From: Halisarca cf. caerulea
Lineage: Eukaryota; Porifera; Demospongiae; Chondrillida; Halisarcidae
DNA: 57,500 nucleotides
Direction: 5' to 3'
Assembly (NCBI GenBank): GCA_963170055.1
Contig: CAUJGJ010000085.1
Location: 172,701-230,200, forward strand
Below the pieces are notes generated by a model. It saw only the letters and a program-made list of their open reading frames with translations. It was not told the origin of the DNA and did not search any database. Within the stretch, counting starts at the first letter, position 1. Each line of letters opens with the position of its first letter. Of the stretch, positions 35,276 to 45,692 are shown piece by piece. The translations under genes were made by a program, and so were the position numbers.

Positions 35276-37325
35276 CGTGTGCTTGTGTGTGTATATCTAT
35301 GTACGTACGTGTATGGTTAGTACATCATACGTGTATGGTTAGTACATCATACGCACTCTTGCATAGTTTAGTATCTATGGCTAAAGCATACGTAGCTGAC
35401 CCAATGGCATACGTGTACATACGCACTTGTTGAGGCAGTTACAGTTGAAGGTTGTGAGATTACAGTATGTGCTAATGACAGAGATGGGGTTAGCTCTTCA
35501 TTTAATCATTCTTCATTTTCATCCCATTATTGTCAAATTACTGTTGTGGCCATCCAGCGGTGGTCACAGATGGTTGGAAATCCAATACTACTCTTTCGAC
35601 TGCACAGCCGCAATGCTTACTGTTGCATGAACGTTTGGTATACGGTAGAACTTCTGATAGTGGACTCTCCCAAATAAGGACACAGTATAATAAACCTCTC
35701 CACAAAGGACATGACTAGTATAATTCCTGTAAAGCATTTTGAGCCTCCCAAAGAAGAAAACCTCTCTACAAAGAACAAATGACCTGAATTTATGTATGTT
35801 GTCCCCAAAGTGTCCAGTATTTGGAGGTTCTACTGAACTTGTCTGTATCCTGTTTGCCTACTTTTCCCTGTTTGGAGGCTTTCCTTGTTTCTGTATGGTA
35901 CATGCATACATACGTACATAATATTATGTTAGCATTTTCAGCTGCTGTGAAGAGTGGATGATCAATGGGCAAAGCAGTGGTTGAATTAGTGGCTTGTTGA
36001 TGCTCTAATGAGGAGGGATGTAGGGAGCTGTTAGGGAGTGAGGTTGTAGAGTGAGGATGTAGGGAGCTGTTAGGGAGTGAGGTTGTAGGGAGCTGTTAGG
36101 GAGTGAGGTTGTAGAGTGAGGATGTAGGGAGCTGTTAGGGAGTGAGGTTGTAGGGAGCTGTTAGGGAGTGAGGTACAGTCAAACTCTGTTACTAAGTACT
36201 CATTACTCTGTCCTCACCTCGTGCAATACCATTGAAAGTACCTCTGACAGTGAGTACCTCTGACAGTGAGTACCTCTGACAGTGAGTACCTCTGACAGTG
36301 AGTACCTCTGACAGTGAGTACCTCTGACAGTTAGTACCTCTGACAGTGAGTACCTCTGACAGTGAGTACCTCTGACAGTGAGTACCTCTGACAGTGAGTA
36401 CCTCTGACAGTTAGTACCTCTGACAGTTAGTACCTACGTATTTTGCCTTCCCTTGAGGGTACTTACTATCCAGGTTCTACTGTACACACATACTGGGATA
36501 GAGCATCGTGCTTAATGTGAGGCTGAGCAAGAACACACGAGGAAGTACGACAGTGTTCTCCCCAGGTGTCTTAAGGCATGTTGGTCAAACATGCCATATC
36601 CAGGAAAAAAACGAGCATGTATTCATAGATTAATGAAAATCTATATTTAGTACAAATGCTGGTACTGAAAACTGAAACTGCAAGCAATTTGTGATGCATT
36701 GTATGTACACTTACGTATATGATGATGTATGTATGCATGTACGTACGTATGTATGTATGTATGTACATATTCAACATGGCTGAAATTATTTCTGTGGAGA
36801 ACCCTGTATGACCTCTCTCCTTCCTCCCCTCCCTGCAGGTGGTTTCATGGCTGTATCACACGCCAGGAGACCGTCAGTCGCTTGAAAGCTGCCAACATCT
36901 CTCATTGCTACCTTGTGAGGGAGAGCCAGACAAAGCTGGGAACTTATGTTCTCTCGTACATGGCCCAGAACAACTATGTCCATCACTTCCGCATTCACAC
37001 CATTTGTGGAGATTACTATATCGGGAATCGCCAGTTTCTCTCCCTTCAAGATCTTATTGGGTACTATTCTCGAAACTATGTCGTGGAGGACGGATTCCTC
37101 CAGTATCCAGTGCCTCCTCCACAGGTGATTGTAGTAGTTTTAGTGGGTGTAGTTACGTAAGTGGGTGTGTCATTGTTGTGTTATGTGGATGTGTCATGTG
37201 GATATCATGTGGTTATCACATGGAGACCATATGGGTGTTGTGTTGTCGTGTGGAGATCATTACAGTGTTGTATTGTGTGAGTTACGTACATACATACATA
37301 CATACGTACGTACTCATGTTTATTC

Positions 37326-37362
<37 letters not shown>

Positions 37363-37384
37363 CGTGTGTGTGTGTGTTTGTGTC

Positions 37385-37428
<44 letters not shown>

Positions 37429-38886
37429 TGTCACTGTGTGTGTGTGTGTGTGTGTGTTTATAGTGCTATGTGTGTTTCATTAACTTAAGTGTGCACTTTC
37501 TTCTGTCTCTGGTCGAATAGCCAGTTCATGTGTATATGATGTTAAGAGCACTGACCACTTATGCCAAGAAACAACCGGAGGAGATTGAGTGGGTGAAATG
37601 TAGCATGTATACGTACATGCACAATAACTTAACTCTGTTTCGTCATGCTCCAGCCACACATCACCACACTCCATCCACACATACATACGTACGTACCAGT
37701 ATGTATCTATTTGCTTGTGTGCATACAATACTAGTACTACGTATGTGTACTATTAAGTTTCACAAGACAAAGTTTGAAGAAGGTACGTATATACGTACAT
37801 ATGTACATGTGATCGTGTATTTCCTCTGCCCTTCGTCAGTGTTCATGAAGGCGAGGTGTTCTTGCTGAAGAATAGGATGGATGACAATTGGGCGTGGGGA
37901 ACTTCCCAGATGACGGGACAGTCTGGGATGATCCCCCTTATCATCATGGAGGAGGTGGTGGGGGAAAACCCTTGGTACTATGGGAAGACATGGTTCAGAC
38001 CAGACGTGCGACGCGACGAAGCCATCGAGATACTCAAAACAAGTCAGTGGTGGACTGATTCATATGCCATATATGGCGGGTATTTGTGTGGGTGCTAAGA
38101 AGTAGGAATATTCATGATAAAAAAATTGTGGTTCCTACCAGAAGGAAATTAAAAATTTGCAGTAATTTTAACTTTCGTGAGTGATTATTTTGTGGTTCCC
38201 TTCCCAACGACAAAAATCACATTTTTAACCTCTCAAACAATACCCACCTCATGGGATTAACCATTGCTGTATTAGATCGTGTACTAATACAGTTGGCCAA
38301 CTTCCCATCACACTGCACAGTAGATCACACTGCACAGTACATCACACTGCCCAGTACATCACACTGCACAGTAGATCACACTGCACAGTACATATACACT
38401 GCACAGTAGATCACACTGCACAGTAGATCGCACTGCACAGTACATCACACTGCACAGTACATCACACTGCACAGTACATCACACTGCACAGTAGATCACA
38501 CTGCACAGTAGATCACACTGCACAGTACATCACACTGCACAGTACATCACACTGCACAGTAGATCACACTGCACAGTACATCACACTGCACAGTACATCA
38601 CACTGCACAGTAGATCACACTGCGCAGTACATCACATTGCACAGTACATCGCACTGAACAGTACATCGCACTGCACAGTACATCACACTGCACAGTAGAT
38701 CACACTGCACAGTACATCACACTGCACAGTACATCACACTGCACAGTAGATCACACTGCACAGTACATCACACTGCACAGTATTTTGTATACTGGGACTT
38801 ATGGTGTAATGTCAGCATCCAAAGGTTATACACCCTCACCTGTACTCCAGTAAAGTGGTCTGCATGTTCGTACGTATGTATGTATG

Positions 38887-38939
<53 letters not shown>

Positions 38940-40375
38940 ATGTGTGTGTGTGTGTGCGTGTGTGCGTGTGTGTGTGTGTGTGTGTGCGTGTGTGTGCGTG
39001 TGTATGCGTGTGCGTGTTGGGAGTACTACAGGATGTGTGTGTGTGTGTGTTCACTACAGGAGGGGATATAGGGAGCTTCATAGTGCGTCCCTCCACCAAC
39101 GGATACTCAATGGCTGTCCGGACCAACAGTGGAGTGCAAAGGTTCCTCATTGAAGAGATGAAGGACTTTGCGTACTACCTCAGCTTAGGAGGACGACAGT
39201 ACTCAAGGTGGGTGTGTCCTTTGTAGTGAGGGTGTGTCCAGGGTGTGTCCTTTGTAGTGAGGGTTTGTCTGGGGCATATCCTTTGTAGTGAGAGTGTGCC
39301 CAGGGTGTGTTCTTTGTAGTGAGGGTGTGGGTGGTAGTGAGGGTAGTTGTAGGATGTGGATGGTGGTGGTAGAGCTCCTGTAAGTACGTACGTAGCTGTG
39401 TGTCACTACCTCAGCATTGATGACATCATTGAACGCTACAAGAAGGAGGACATCAGTGCAGGAGTGTGTTTGACAGAACCAGTTGAAGTGGTGAGTGTGT
39501 GAGGGGGAGTGAGGGTGGAGGGGTGTGAGCGGAGGGTGTGAGGGTGGAGTGGTGAGGGCGGAGTGTGAGCTATGTATGTATTCACTGTACATGTGTACAT
39601 ACTCTTTTCTCCAACACAGGGACCTCTGCCTCCTCCATCCTGCAAGACACCCAGCACACAACCAGCCAGTCTTCCATTTCCAAGTCCAAGTAGCCAGAGA
39701 AGTCAGAATGGGAACAAGGAGAAGTCTGGGCTTCTTCTAAAGGCCCACTTCCTTACCAAGAAGGGGAAGAAGCTGATTGGGAAGTGGAAGCCCACGTTTC
39801 TGGTGCTGGACCCTGCAGAGGGAGAGCTGCAGTTTTACGAGAAGGAGTCAAACCATCGTGCAAAGGGCCTTCTGGATCTTGTTCACTGTCAGGTCTTTCC
39901 TGTTCACCGCAGCCTCACTGGTATGACCGACTCCTTCAGCATTCTCTCTAAGTACGGTAGAGAAGAACAGATGTACTACCTTGGTTGTGAGAACCCAGAG
40001 ACAGCCAGAGTGAGTGTTTATCACCAGTTTCTCTCTCTCTTTCCCCTCTCTCTCCTTCCCTCTCTCTCCCCTCCTCCTCCCTCCCTCCCTCATCACCCTC
40101 CCCCTTCCCCTCACAGGAATGGTTCGAGACACTGGCAGAGTCCACCCACAGGATCTCCGAACATCATGGTTCGTTCTCACACTTTCCCCATAGTCAAATC
40201 CACAGCCTCACACTCTCAGTGCGGGAGATCAAGATGGCCAAGCAGGCAACTCATCATTACTTCTTTTTAATTTTCATTGATGACGTCAAAGTTGGGAGAT
40301 CAGTGCTTGTGGATAAGACAGAAAGCGTATTTGAAGATGTTTTCAAATTTGAGTTAGTGACACACACGCACACAC

Positions 40376-40423
<48 letters not shown>

Positions 40424-40434
40424 AAACACACACA

Positions 40435-40475
<41 letters not shown>

Positions 40476-40502
40476 AAACACACATACACAAACACACACA
40501 CA

Positions 40503-40550
<48 letters not shown>

Positions 40551-40564
40551 AACACACATACACA

Positions 40565-40600
<36 letters not shown>

Positions 40601-40840
40601 CACACACATGCACACACCACACACCTCTCACTATACCCATGTACAGTAATCTACCGGTGACTGCTAAGAATGTAACAATTGAGGTGCTGTATAAGCAGGT
40701 GCTGGTGAGCACTTCTGGGGGATCTGTAGTGTTGAAACTGGACCAGCTCCCCAACGGTCAGGAAGATGATCGGTGGCATCAGCTCATGGTTGGGAACAGT
40801 AAGGTGCCAAGGGGGAGTGTCAGGATAACAATGACATACC

Positions 40841-40893
<53 letters not shown>

Positions 40894-40927
40894 GTGTGTG
40901 TGTGTGTGTGTGTTGTGTGTGTGTGTG

Positions 40928-40974
<47 letters not shown>

Positions 40975-43923
40975 TGTGTGTGTGTCTGTGTGTGTGTGTA
41001 CTGTGTGTACTGTGTGTGCTGTGTGTGCTGTGTGTACTGTGTGTACTGTGTGTGCTGTGTGTGCTTGTGTAGGTGTAGTAAGTACATGTTCAGGTTTTTG
41101 CATGTGTATGTGTGCGTATGTGAATGTGTGCCAGTACCAGAGCTCCCCACCCCACAGCATGAGCCCATACTGGACCTTGACATGTACAGGGAACTACAGA
41201 GGAGTCTGATCGAGGACAACAACTCACTACAATATCTGGAAATTATGGCCAATGTGTTTCGCAATCACCATGCCGAGTTGGCGTGTACTTTGGTCATATT
41301 GTTAGGAGCTTATGGGAAGTTGGTACCCATTGTACTCCAGGCTACAGAACAGGTCATAATGAGAGAAGGTGTGTGTGTGTGTGTGTGTGGGTGGGTGGGT
41401 GGGTGGTAGGCATGAGCCAATTATGCGCACATAATTTAATGAATAATAGGCACCTCTGTGAATCAGGAATAATTTGCAAATAATAGGGAACATTCTAAAA
41501 TTTGTATACACAAAATGGCCAATCAGGCCAACATAGGACGTGTTTCCTTCCCCTTTAAATGGCTGTTTCATTTCACAGCAGGAACTATTCCCTTAAGAAT
41601 GCGTAAGACCACACAATTCATGCTGCAGTGAGTATAAATAATGTTGAGTCTTCTGTCTAAGTTGTCACAAACATGATTCTTCACAAGTGGGAAACTTTAC
41701 CGATAAAGCTACAGTACATAGAACGTCATCTGAGGAAGGCATTGGAGCTGAATAATAGGGTGTGCAATTGAGAATAATAGGAGGAGTTTGGACGAATAAT
41801 TGAATGAAATAATAGGTGGTACTTGGTGAATAATTGGCTCATGCCTAGTGGGTGGGTATGTTTGTGTGGTACTCAGGTTTTACTTACCAAAGGGGGTATT
41901 TTTCAAGGAGTAATTTTTGTAGATGCTGAAAAATTGGATTGTTCATGGTAAAATGATCCATGGTTTATGTCAGAAGGTAATTAAAACTTGCAGTAATGCT
42001 AACTTTCATGGGTAGATATTTCATGGTTCCTTTCCCAATCACAATAACTGAATTTTTACCCTGGAAAATACCCCTTACATGGCATGTGACAGCTGGTATT
42101 CTCTCATTGAGGTTTTAAAAATGCTTCTACTGTTCTGCAGAAAATGTGGCCACTCTCTTTCGGTCGAGCTCCCTCGGAACAATGCTGATGGATCAGTACA
42201 TGAAGCAAACTGCAGACGAGTACCTTCACCGAGTCCTTGAGGACACCATAAGACAAATTTTAGAGTCACAGGATGATTGTGAGGTGGGTGTGGCATTAGT
42301 GATCACAGGTGGGTGTGGCAGTAGTGATCACAGGTTGTTGTAGCAGTAATGATCACAGGTGGGTGTGACACTAGTGATCACAGGTGGGTGTGGCAGAGTG
42401 ATCACAGGTGGGTGTGGCAGAGGGATCACAGGTGGTTGTAACAGTAGTGAGCACAGGTGGGTATGGTAGTAGTGACTACAAGTGGGTGTGGCAGTATTAA
42501 TCACGGGTGGGTGTGGCAGTGCTAACCCCAAATATCTGTGGCTAAAATGATGTGGCAGAGACGATACTTCAGTTTCTGTAATAAAGCACACAAGTATTTA
42601 CATATACATGTGTACTTTCACCAATTTCAAGTGTATTGATATGTTCTTGTGTTATTTGCTTCCAAGTTGTGTGCTTTTATTGTCGTTGTAAGTGCATCAC
42701 TGTTCTTCTCCATTCTCAGATTGATCCTCTTCAAACGAACAATGCAGAGGCTAATTTTGAGCGATTAAAACTTCACTTTACACAAATTGTCGACCGTATA
42801 TTCCAGTCAGCAGAGCTGTGTCCAAGGTGGGTAGGTCTGTGCTAACACACTGGGTCCAAGGTGGGTAGGTCTGTGCGCACACACTGGGTCCAAGGTGGGT
42901 AGGTCTGTGCTAACACACTGTGTCCAAGGTGGGTAGGTCTGTGCTCACACACTGTGTCCAAGGTGGGTAGGTCTGTGCTCACACACTGGGTCCAAGGTGG
43001 GTAGATCTGTGCACACACACTGGGTCCAAGGTGGGTAGGTCTGTGCACACACACTGTGTCCAAGGTGGGTAGGTCTGTGCTCACACACTGTGTCCAAGGT
43101 GGGTAGGTCTGTGCTCACACACTGGGTCCAAGGTGGGTAGGTCTGTGCTCACACACTGTGTCCAAGGTGGGTAGGTCTGTGCTCACACACTGGGTCCAAG
43201 GTGGGTAGGTCTGTGCTCACACACTGGGTCCAAGGTGGGTAGGTCTGTGCTCACACACTGGGTCCAAGGTGGGTAGGTCTGTGCTCACACACTGGGTCCA
43301 AGGTGGGTAGGTCTGTGCTCACACACTGGGTCCAAGGTGGGTAGGTCTGTGCTAACACACTGGGTCCAAGGTGGGTAGGTCTGTGCTCACACACTGGGTC
43401 CAAGGTGGGTAGGTCTGTGCTCACACACTGGGTCCAAGGTGGGTAGATCTGTGCTCACACACTGGGTCCAAGGTGGGTAGGTCTGTGCTCACACACTGGG
43501 TCCAAGGTGGGTAGATCTGTGCTCACACACTGGGTCCAAGGTGGGTAGGTCTGTGCTAACACACTGTGTCCAAGGTGGGTAGGTCTGTGCTAACACACTG
43601 GGTCCAAGGTGGGTAGGTCTGTGCTCACACACTGGGTCCAAGGTGGGTAGGTCTGTGCTCACACACTGGGTCCAAGGTGGGTAGGTCTGTGCTCACACAC
43701 TGTGTGTATTGGTTACATAGTGTACAGTCTCCTTTGTAATTTGAATTGTGTTGGAGACATTTTGTCTTGTCTGGTTTCTGTAGACCACTCCGCCATGTCT
43801 TCCATTGTCTGAGGCGATATGTTTCCCAAAAGTGGCCCAGCAATCCAACTGTGCGAGTCACTGTTGTAAGGTGTGTTGGGGATTTCTCTCTGTGGGACTT
43901 CCCCTCCAGTGTATATGTGTGTG

Positions 43924-44004
<81 letters not shown>

Positions 44005-44159
44005 ATGTGTACGTGTGTGTGCATGCATGCAGATTGTGTGTACTTGCTGTTTTGCATGGTATCATTTCACAGTGGATTCTTATTCCTGAGACTGTTCACT
44101 CCAGCTCTAATGAAACCACAGCTGTTCAGTATGGCAGACAGTGAGTGTGTTCTACACAT

Positions 44160-44215
<56 letters not shown>

Positions 44216-45422
44216 CTTGTTTTATTTACTTTCAGAGCGACCCTCGCCTCGAGCTGAACGGACACTAAACTTGTTGTCAAGAGTTTTACAGAAACTTGGC
44301 AACATAACTGTTTTCAAGGAAAGAGTATGTCCTTTGACAGTTATTGTTCTTCTTAGTAGTTTTTATTGTTAATTTGAAGGTGAATTTCTCCGACTTTGCA
44401 GGATGGATATATGCTAAAGTTAAATGACATTTTAGAATCAAGAAAGCAGCAAATGAGTCAGTTTATTGCAGAAATCTCAGTGAGTGCCCTTGATAGGTGG
44501 ACGGTGCTTATGTGGATGTCATGTGATGATCATGTGAGCATCATGTGATATGTCTACTCTGTCTCTTCAGAATGAGCCTACCTTACCACCCTATGACCCA
44601 GTGGAGAAAGATCCGACCAAGAGCTTTGCTCAAATCTGTTTGCTTTGTAGAATTTATCGGAAGGAACTAGAGACTAATAGTAAAACTGAGGTGTGTGAGA
44701 GGGGGCAGTCTGTTCTTGAGGTGTGTGAGAGGGGGTGGTATGTTTTTGAGGTGTGTGAGAGGGGGCGGTCTGTTCTTGAGGTGTGTGAGAGGGGGCGGTC
44801 TGTTCTTGAGGTGTGTGAGAGGGGGCGGTCTGTTCTTGAGGTGTGTGAGAGGGGGCGGTCTGTTCTTGAGGTGTGTGAGAGGGGGCGGTCTGTTCTTGAG
44901 GTGTGTGAGAGGGGGCGGTCTGTTCTTGAGGTGTGTGAGAGGGGGCGGTCTGTTCTTGAGGTGTGTGAGAGGGGGCGGTCTGTTCTTGAGGTGTGTGAGA
45001 GGGGGCGGTCTGTTCTTGAGGTGTGTGAGAGAGGGCGGTCTGTTCTTGAGGTGTGTGAGAGGGGGCGGTCTGTTCTTGAGTGTGTGAGAGAGGGCGGTCT
45101 GTTCTTGAGGTGTGTGAGAGGGGGCGGTCTGTTCTTGAGGTGTGTGGGAGGGGGCAGCCTGTTCTTGAGGTGTGTGAGAGGGGGCGGTCTGTTCTTGAGG
45201 TGTGTGAGAGGGGCGGTCTGTTCTTGAGGTGTGTGAGAGGGGCGGTCTGTTCTTGAGGTGTGTGGGAGGGGGCGGCCTGTTCTTGTAGTATGCACATGCA
45301 CACATGCACACACACGTGCACACGGCCAGCTTCGATCCTTCCGTTAACATTCCTCACAGCCTAGCCTCAAGTACCTTCTCTCGGCTCTGGATGGTGTCGA
45401 CAACATTGCTCAGAGCTCCTGA
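34911..45422 (+). CDS. RASA1: RAS p21 protein activator 1 (p120 RasGAP)
   Basis: Eighteen exons: 34911..35101, 36839..37124, 37521..about 37606, 37840..38042, 39060..39207, 39415..39490, 39620..40009, 40117..40352, 40647..40842, 41158..41368, 42141..42283, 42720..42826, 43784..43870, 44073..44140, 44236..44324, 44402..44479, 44571..44690, 45360..45422; about 925 residues (human 1,047). Domains in order: SH2 from residue 64 (WFHGCITRQE, YLVRES), SH3 about 160-225, second SH2 about 235-330 (SFIVRPS), PH about 364-472, C2 about 480-604, GAP from about 605. The GAP arginine finger is the Arg of TLFRSSSLG (about 682) and the FLRLFTPAL motif follows near 791. It should accelerate Ras GTP hydrolysis after docking to phosphotyrosine. 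The exon 3/4 junction in the SH3 is uncertain by a few residues. The acidic N-terminus is much shorter than in human. Confidence 0.95.
35229..35275 (+). repeat. (GT)n, RASA1 intron 1
   Basis: A short TG tract about 130 bases after the donor. Confidence 0.95.
35643..35835. mobile_element. pogo/Tigger-like MITE, copy B, RASA1 intron 1
   Basis: A 193-bp element with left end CGGTAGAACTTCTGATA and inverted right end CAGTAGAACCTCCAAATA. The interior is closely similar to 27625-27826. Confidence 0.75.
36005..36173 (+). repeat. GAGGTTGTAGGGAGCTGTTA-type minisatellite
   Basis: Six to seven units of about 24 bp with a variant carrying GTAGAGTGAGGAT, arranged as a higher-order repeat. Confidence 0.93.
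36176..36482. mobile_element. pogo-like MITE with an internal minisatellite, RASA1 intron 1
   Basis: Terminal inverted repeats are CAGTCAAACTCTGTTACTAA on the left and CAGTAGAACCTGGATAGTAA (inverted) on the right. They are flanked by TA on both sides (36174-36175 and 36483-36484), a TA target duplication. Nearly all the interior is about 13 copies of the 16-bp unit AGTGAGTACCTCTGAC. Confidence 0.75.
37326..37457 (+). repeat. (GT)n with repeated TTTGTGTCACTG breaks, RASA1 intron 2
   Basis: TG tracts are interrupted twice by the same TTTGTGTCACTG break. Confidence 0.95.
38101..38265 (+). mobile_element. dispersed repeat (AGAAGG/AACTTGCAGTAA family), copy 2
   Basis: It matches 41888-42078 through CCAGAAGGAAATTAAAA, TTTGCAGTAATTTTAACTTT, TTTGTGGTTCC and a CAATACCC end. 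Confidence 0.55.
38305..38782 (+). repeat. 17-bp minisatellite ACTGCACAGTACATCAC, about 28 copies
   Basis: ACAGTACATC and ACAGTAGATC unit types are interspersed over 475 bases of RASA1 intron 4. Confidence 0.97.
38890..39015 (+). repeat. (GT)n with GCGTG breaks, RASA1 intron 4
   Basis: A TG tract near the exon 5 acceptor. Confidence 0.95.
39208..39325 (+). repeat. minisatellite anchored on the RASA1 exon 5 donor
   Basis: Starting at CAAG|GTGGGTGTGTCC, units containing GTGTGTCCTTTGTAGTGAG repeat about three to four times. Confidence 0.85.
40364..40615 (+). repeat. (CA)n with CACCCAAACACAC breaks, RASA1 intron 8
   Basis: Interrupted CA repeats begin about 10 bases after the donor GA|GTTAGT. 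Confidence 0.97.
40843..41070 (+). repeat. (GT)n and TGTGTGCTG/TGTGTACTG array starting at the RASA1 exon 9 donor
   Basis: CAG|GTGTGTGTG is itself the first repeat unit. The tract changes to the octamer array after 40998. Confidence 0.97.
41409..41845. mobile_element. 437-bp TA-flanked MITE in RASA1 intron 10
   Basis: Perfect 16-bp terminal inverted repeats GGCATGAGCCAATTAT are flanked on both sides by TA, and beyond that by GTGGGTGGG sequence. It therefore inserted at a TA inside a (GGGT)n tract. Subterminal AATAATAGG motifs recur near both ends. There is no open frame, so it is non-autonomous and of the Tc1/mariner/pogo type by its target duplication. Confidence 0.88.
41888..42078. mobile_element. 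MITE-like element, copy 3 of the AACTTGCAGTAA family
   Basis: Left end CAAAGGGGGTATTTTTC and inverted right end TAAGGGGTATTTTCC are near-matching inverted repeats. The interior matches the dispersed copies at 31150 and 38101. Confidence 0.65.
42284..42530 (+). repeat. 25-bp minisatellite anchored on the RASA1 exon 11 donor
   Basis: GAG|GTGGGTGTGGCA is followed by TTAGTGATCACAG and then further GTGGGTGTGGCAGTAGTG units, about nine in all. The intron begins with the first base of the repeat. Confidence 0.9.
42820..43705 (+). repeat. 34-bp minisatellite, about 26 copies, carrying the RASA1 exon 12 donor
   Basis: Each unit contains GTCCAAGGTGGGTAGG, which includes the last exon bases CCAAG and the donor GTGGGT, followed by TCTGTGCTCACACACTG. 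The true exon end is at 42826, in unit 1. Variants are mainly TAACAC/TCACAC and TGGG/TGTG. Confidence 0.97.
43918..44005 (+). repeat. (GT)n, RASA1 intron 13
   Basis: A TG tract about 45 bases after the donor. Confidence 0.97.
44162..44213 (+). repeat. (CA)n, RASA1 intron 14
   Basis: A CA tract fills a 95-base intron between donor GTGAGT and acceptor TTTCAG. Confidence 0.97.
44688..45287 (+). repeat. 30-bp minisatellite, about 20 copies, starting at the RASA1 exon 17 donor
   Basis: The exon ends ACTGAG and the intron opens GTGTGTGAGAGGGGG. Each later unit reads TTCTTGAG|GTGTGTGAG, again a donor-like site. The unit length keeps the exon frame (decapeptide VCERGRSVLE) for about 13 units, until a one-base loss near 45081. 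Confidence 0.97.
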
Positions 45423-45692
45423 TTCTTGGCTGGTATTCAGAATATGTTTTGGATGATCACTAATCTTTACTACTACTAATTTTATATTAAGAATTTTAAA
45501 TTAGTATGTGTTTCAACCTTAGCCTTCGAATTATTCTATGTAATAGTAAACACATATGAAATTAATGATGCATGTATGTTTAATTGAAATGAATTTTGAT
45601 TTTGTAAGAACATGTTATGTTTAATTAAACAAAATTGCTATATTAACAATTAAATAGTAATTATAATTTGACATTTTCTGAATAAAGTGTAA
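45423..45692. other. RASA1/EIF2B5 tail-to-tail region
   Basis: AT-rich 3' UTR. The only plus-strand AATAAA is at 45681-45686, seven bases from the EIF2B5 stop codon. RASA1 mRNA probably ends inside the EIF2B5 coding region. Confidence 0.65.

Noticed and set aside
42842..43084. Minus-strand frame of repeated RPTHLGPSV peptides
   Set aside because: A translation of the 34-bp donor minisatellite in a RASA1 intron.
44550..45357. Open frames of 220-227 residues with decapeptide repeats on both strands
   Set aside because: They arise from the 30-bp minisatellite. The plus frame continues RASA1 exon 17, but splicing at 44690 to 45360 gives the expected RasGAP C-terminus. Isoform use is kept only as a hypothesis.
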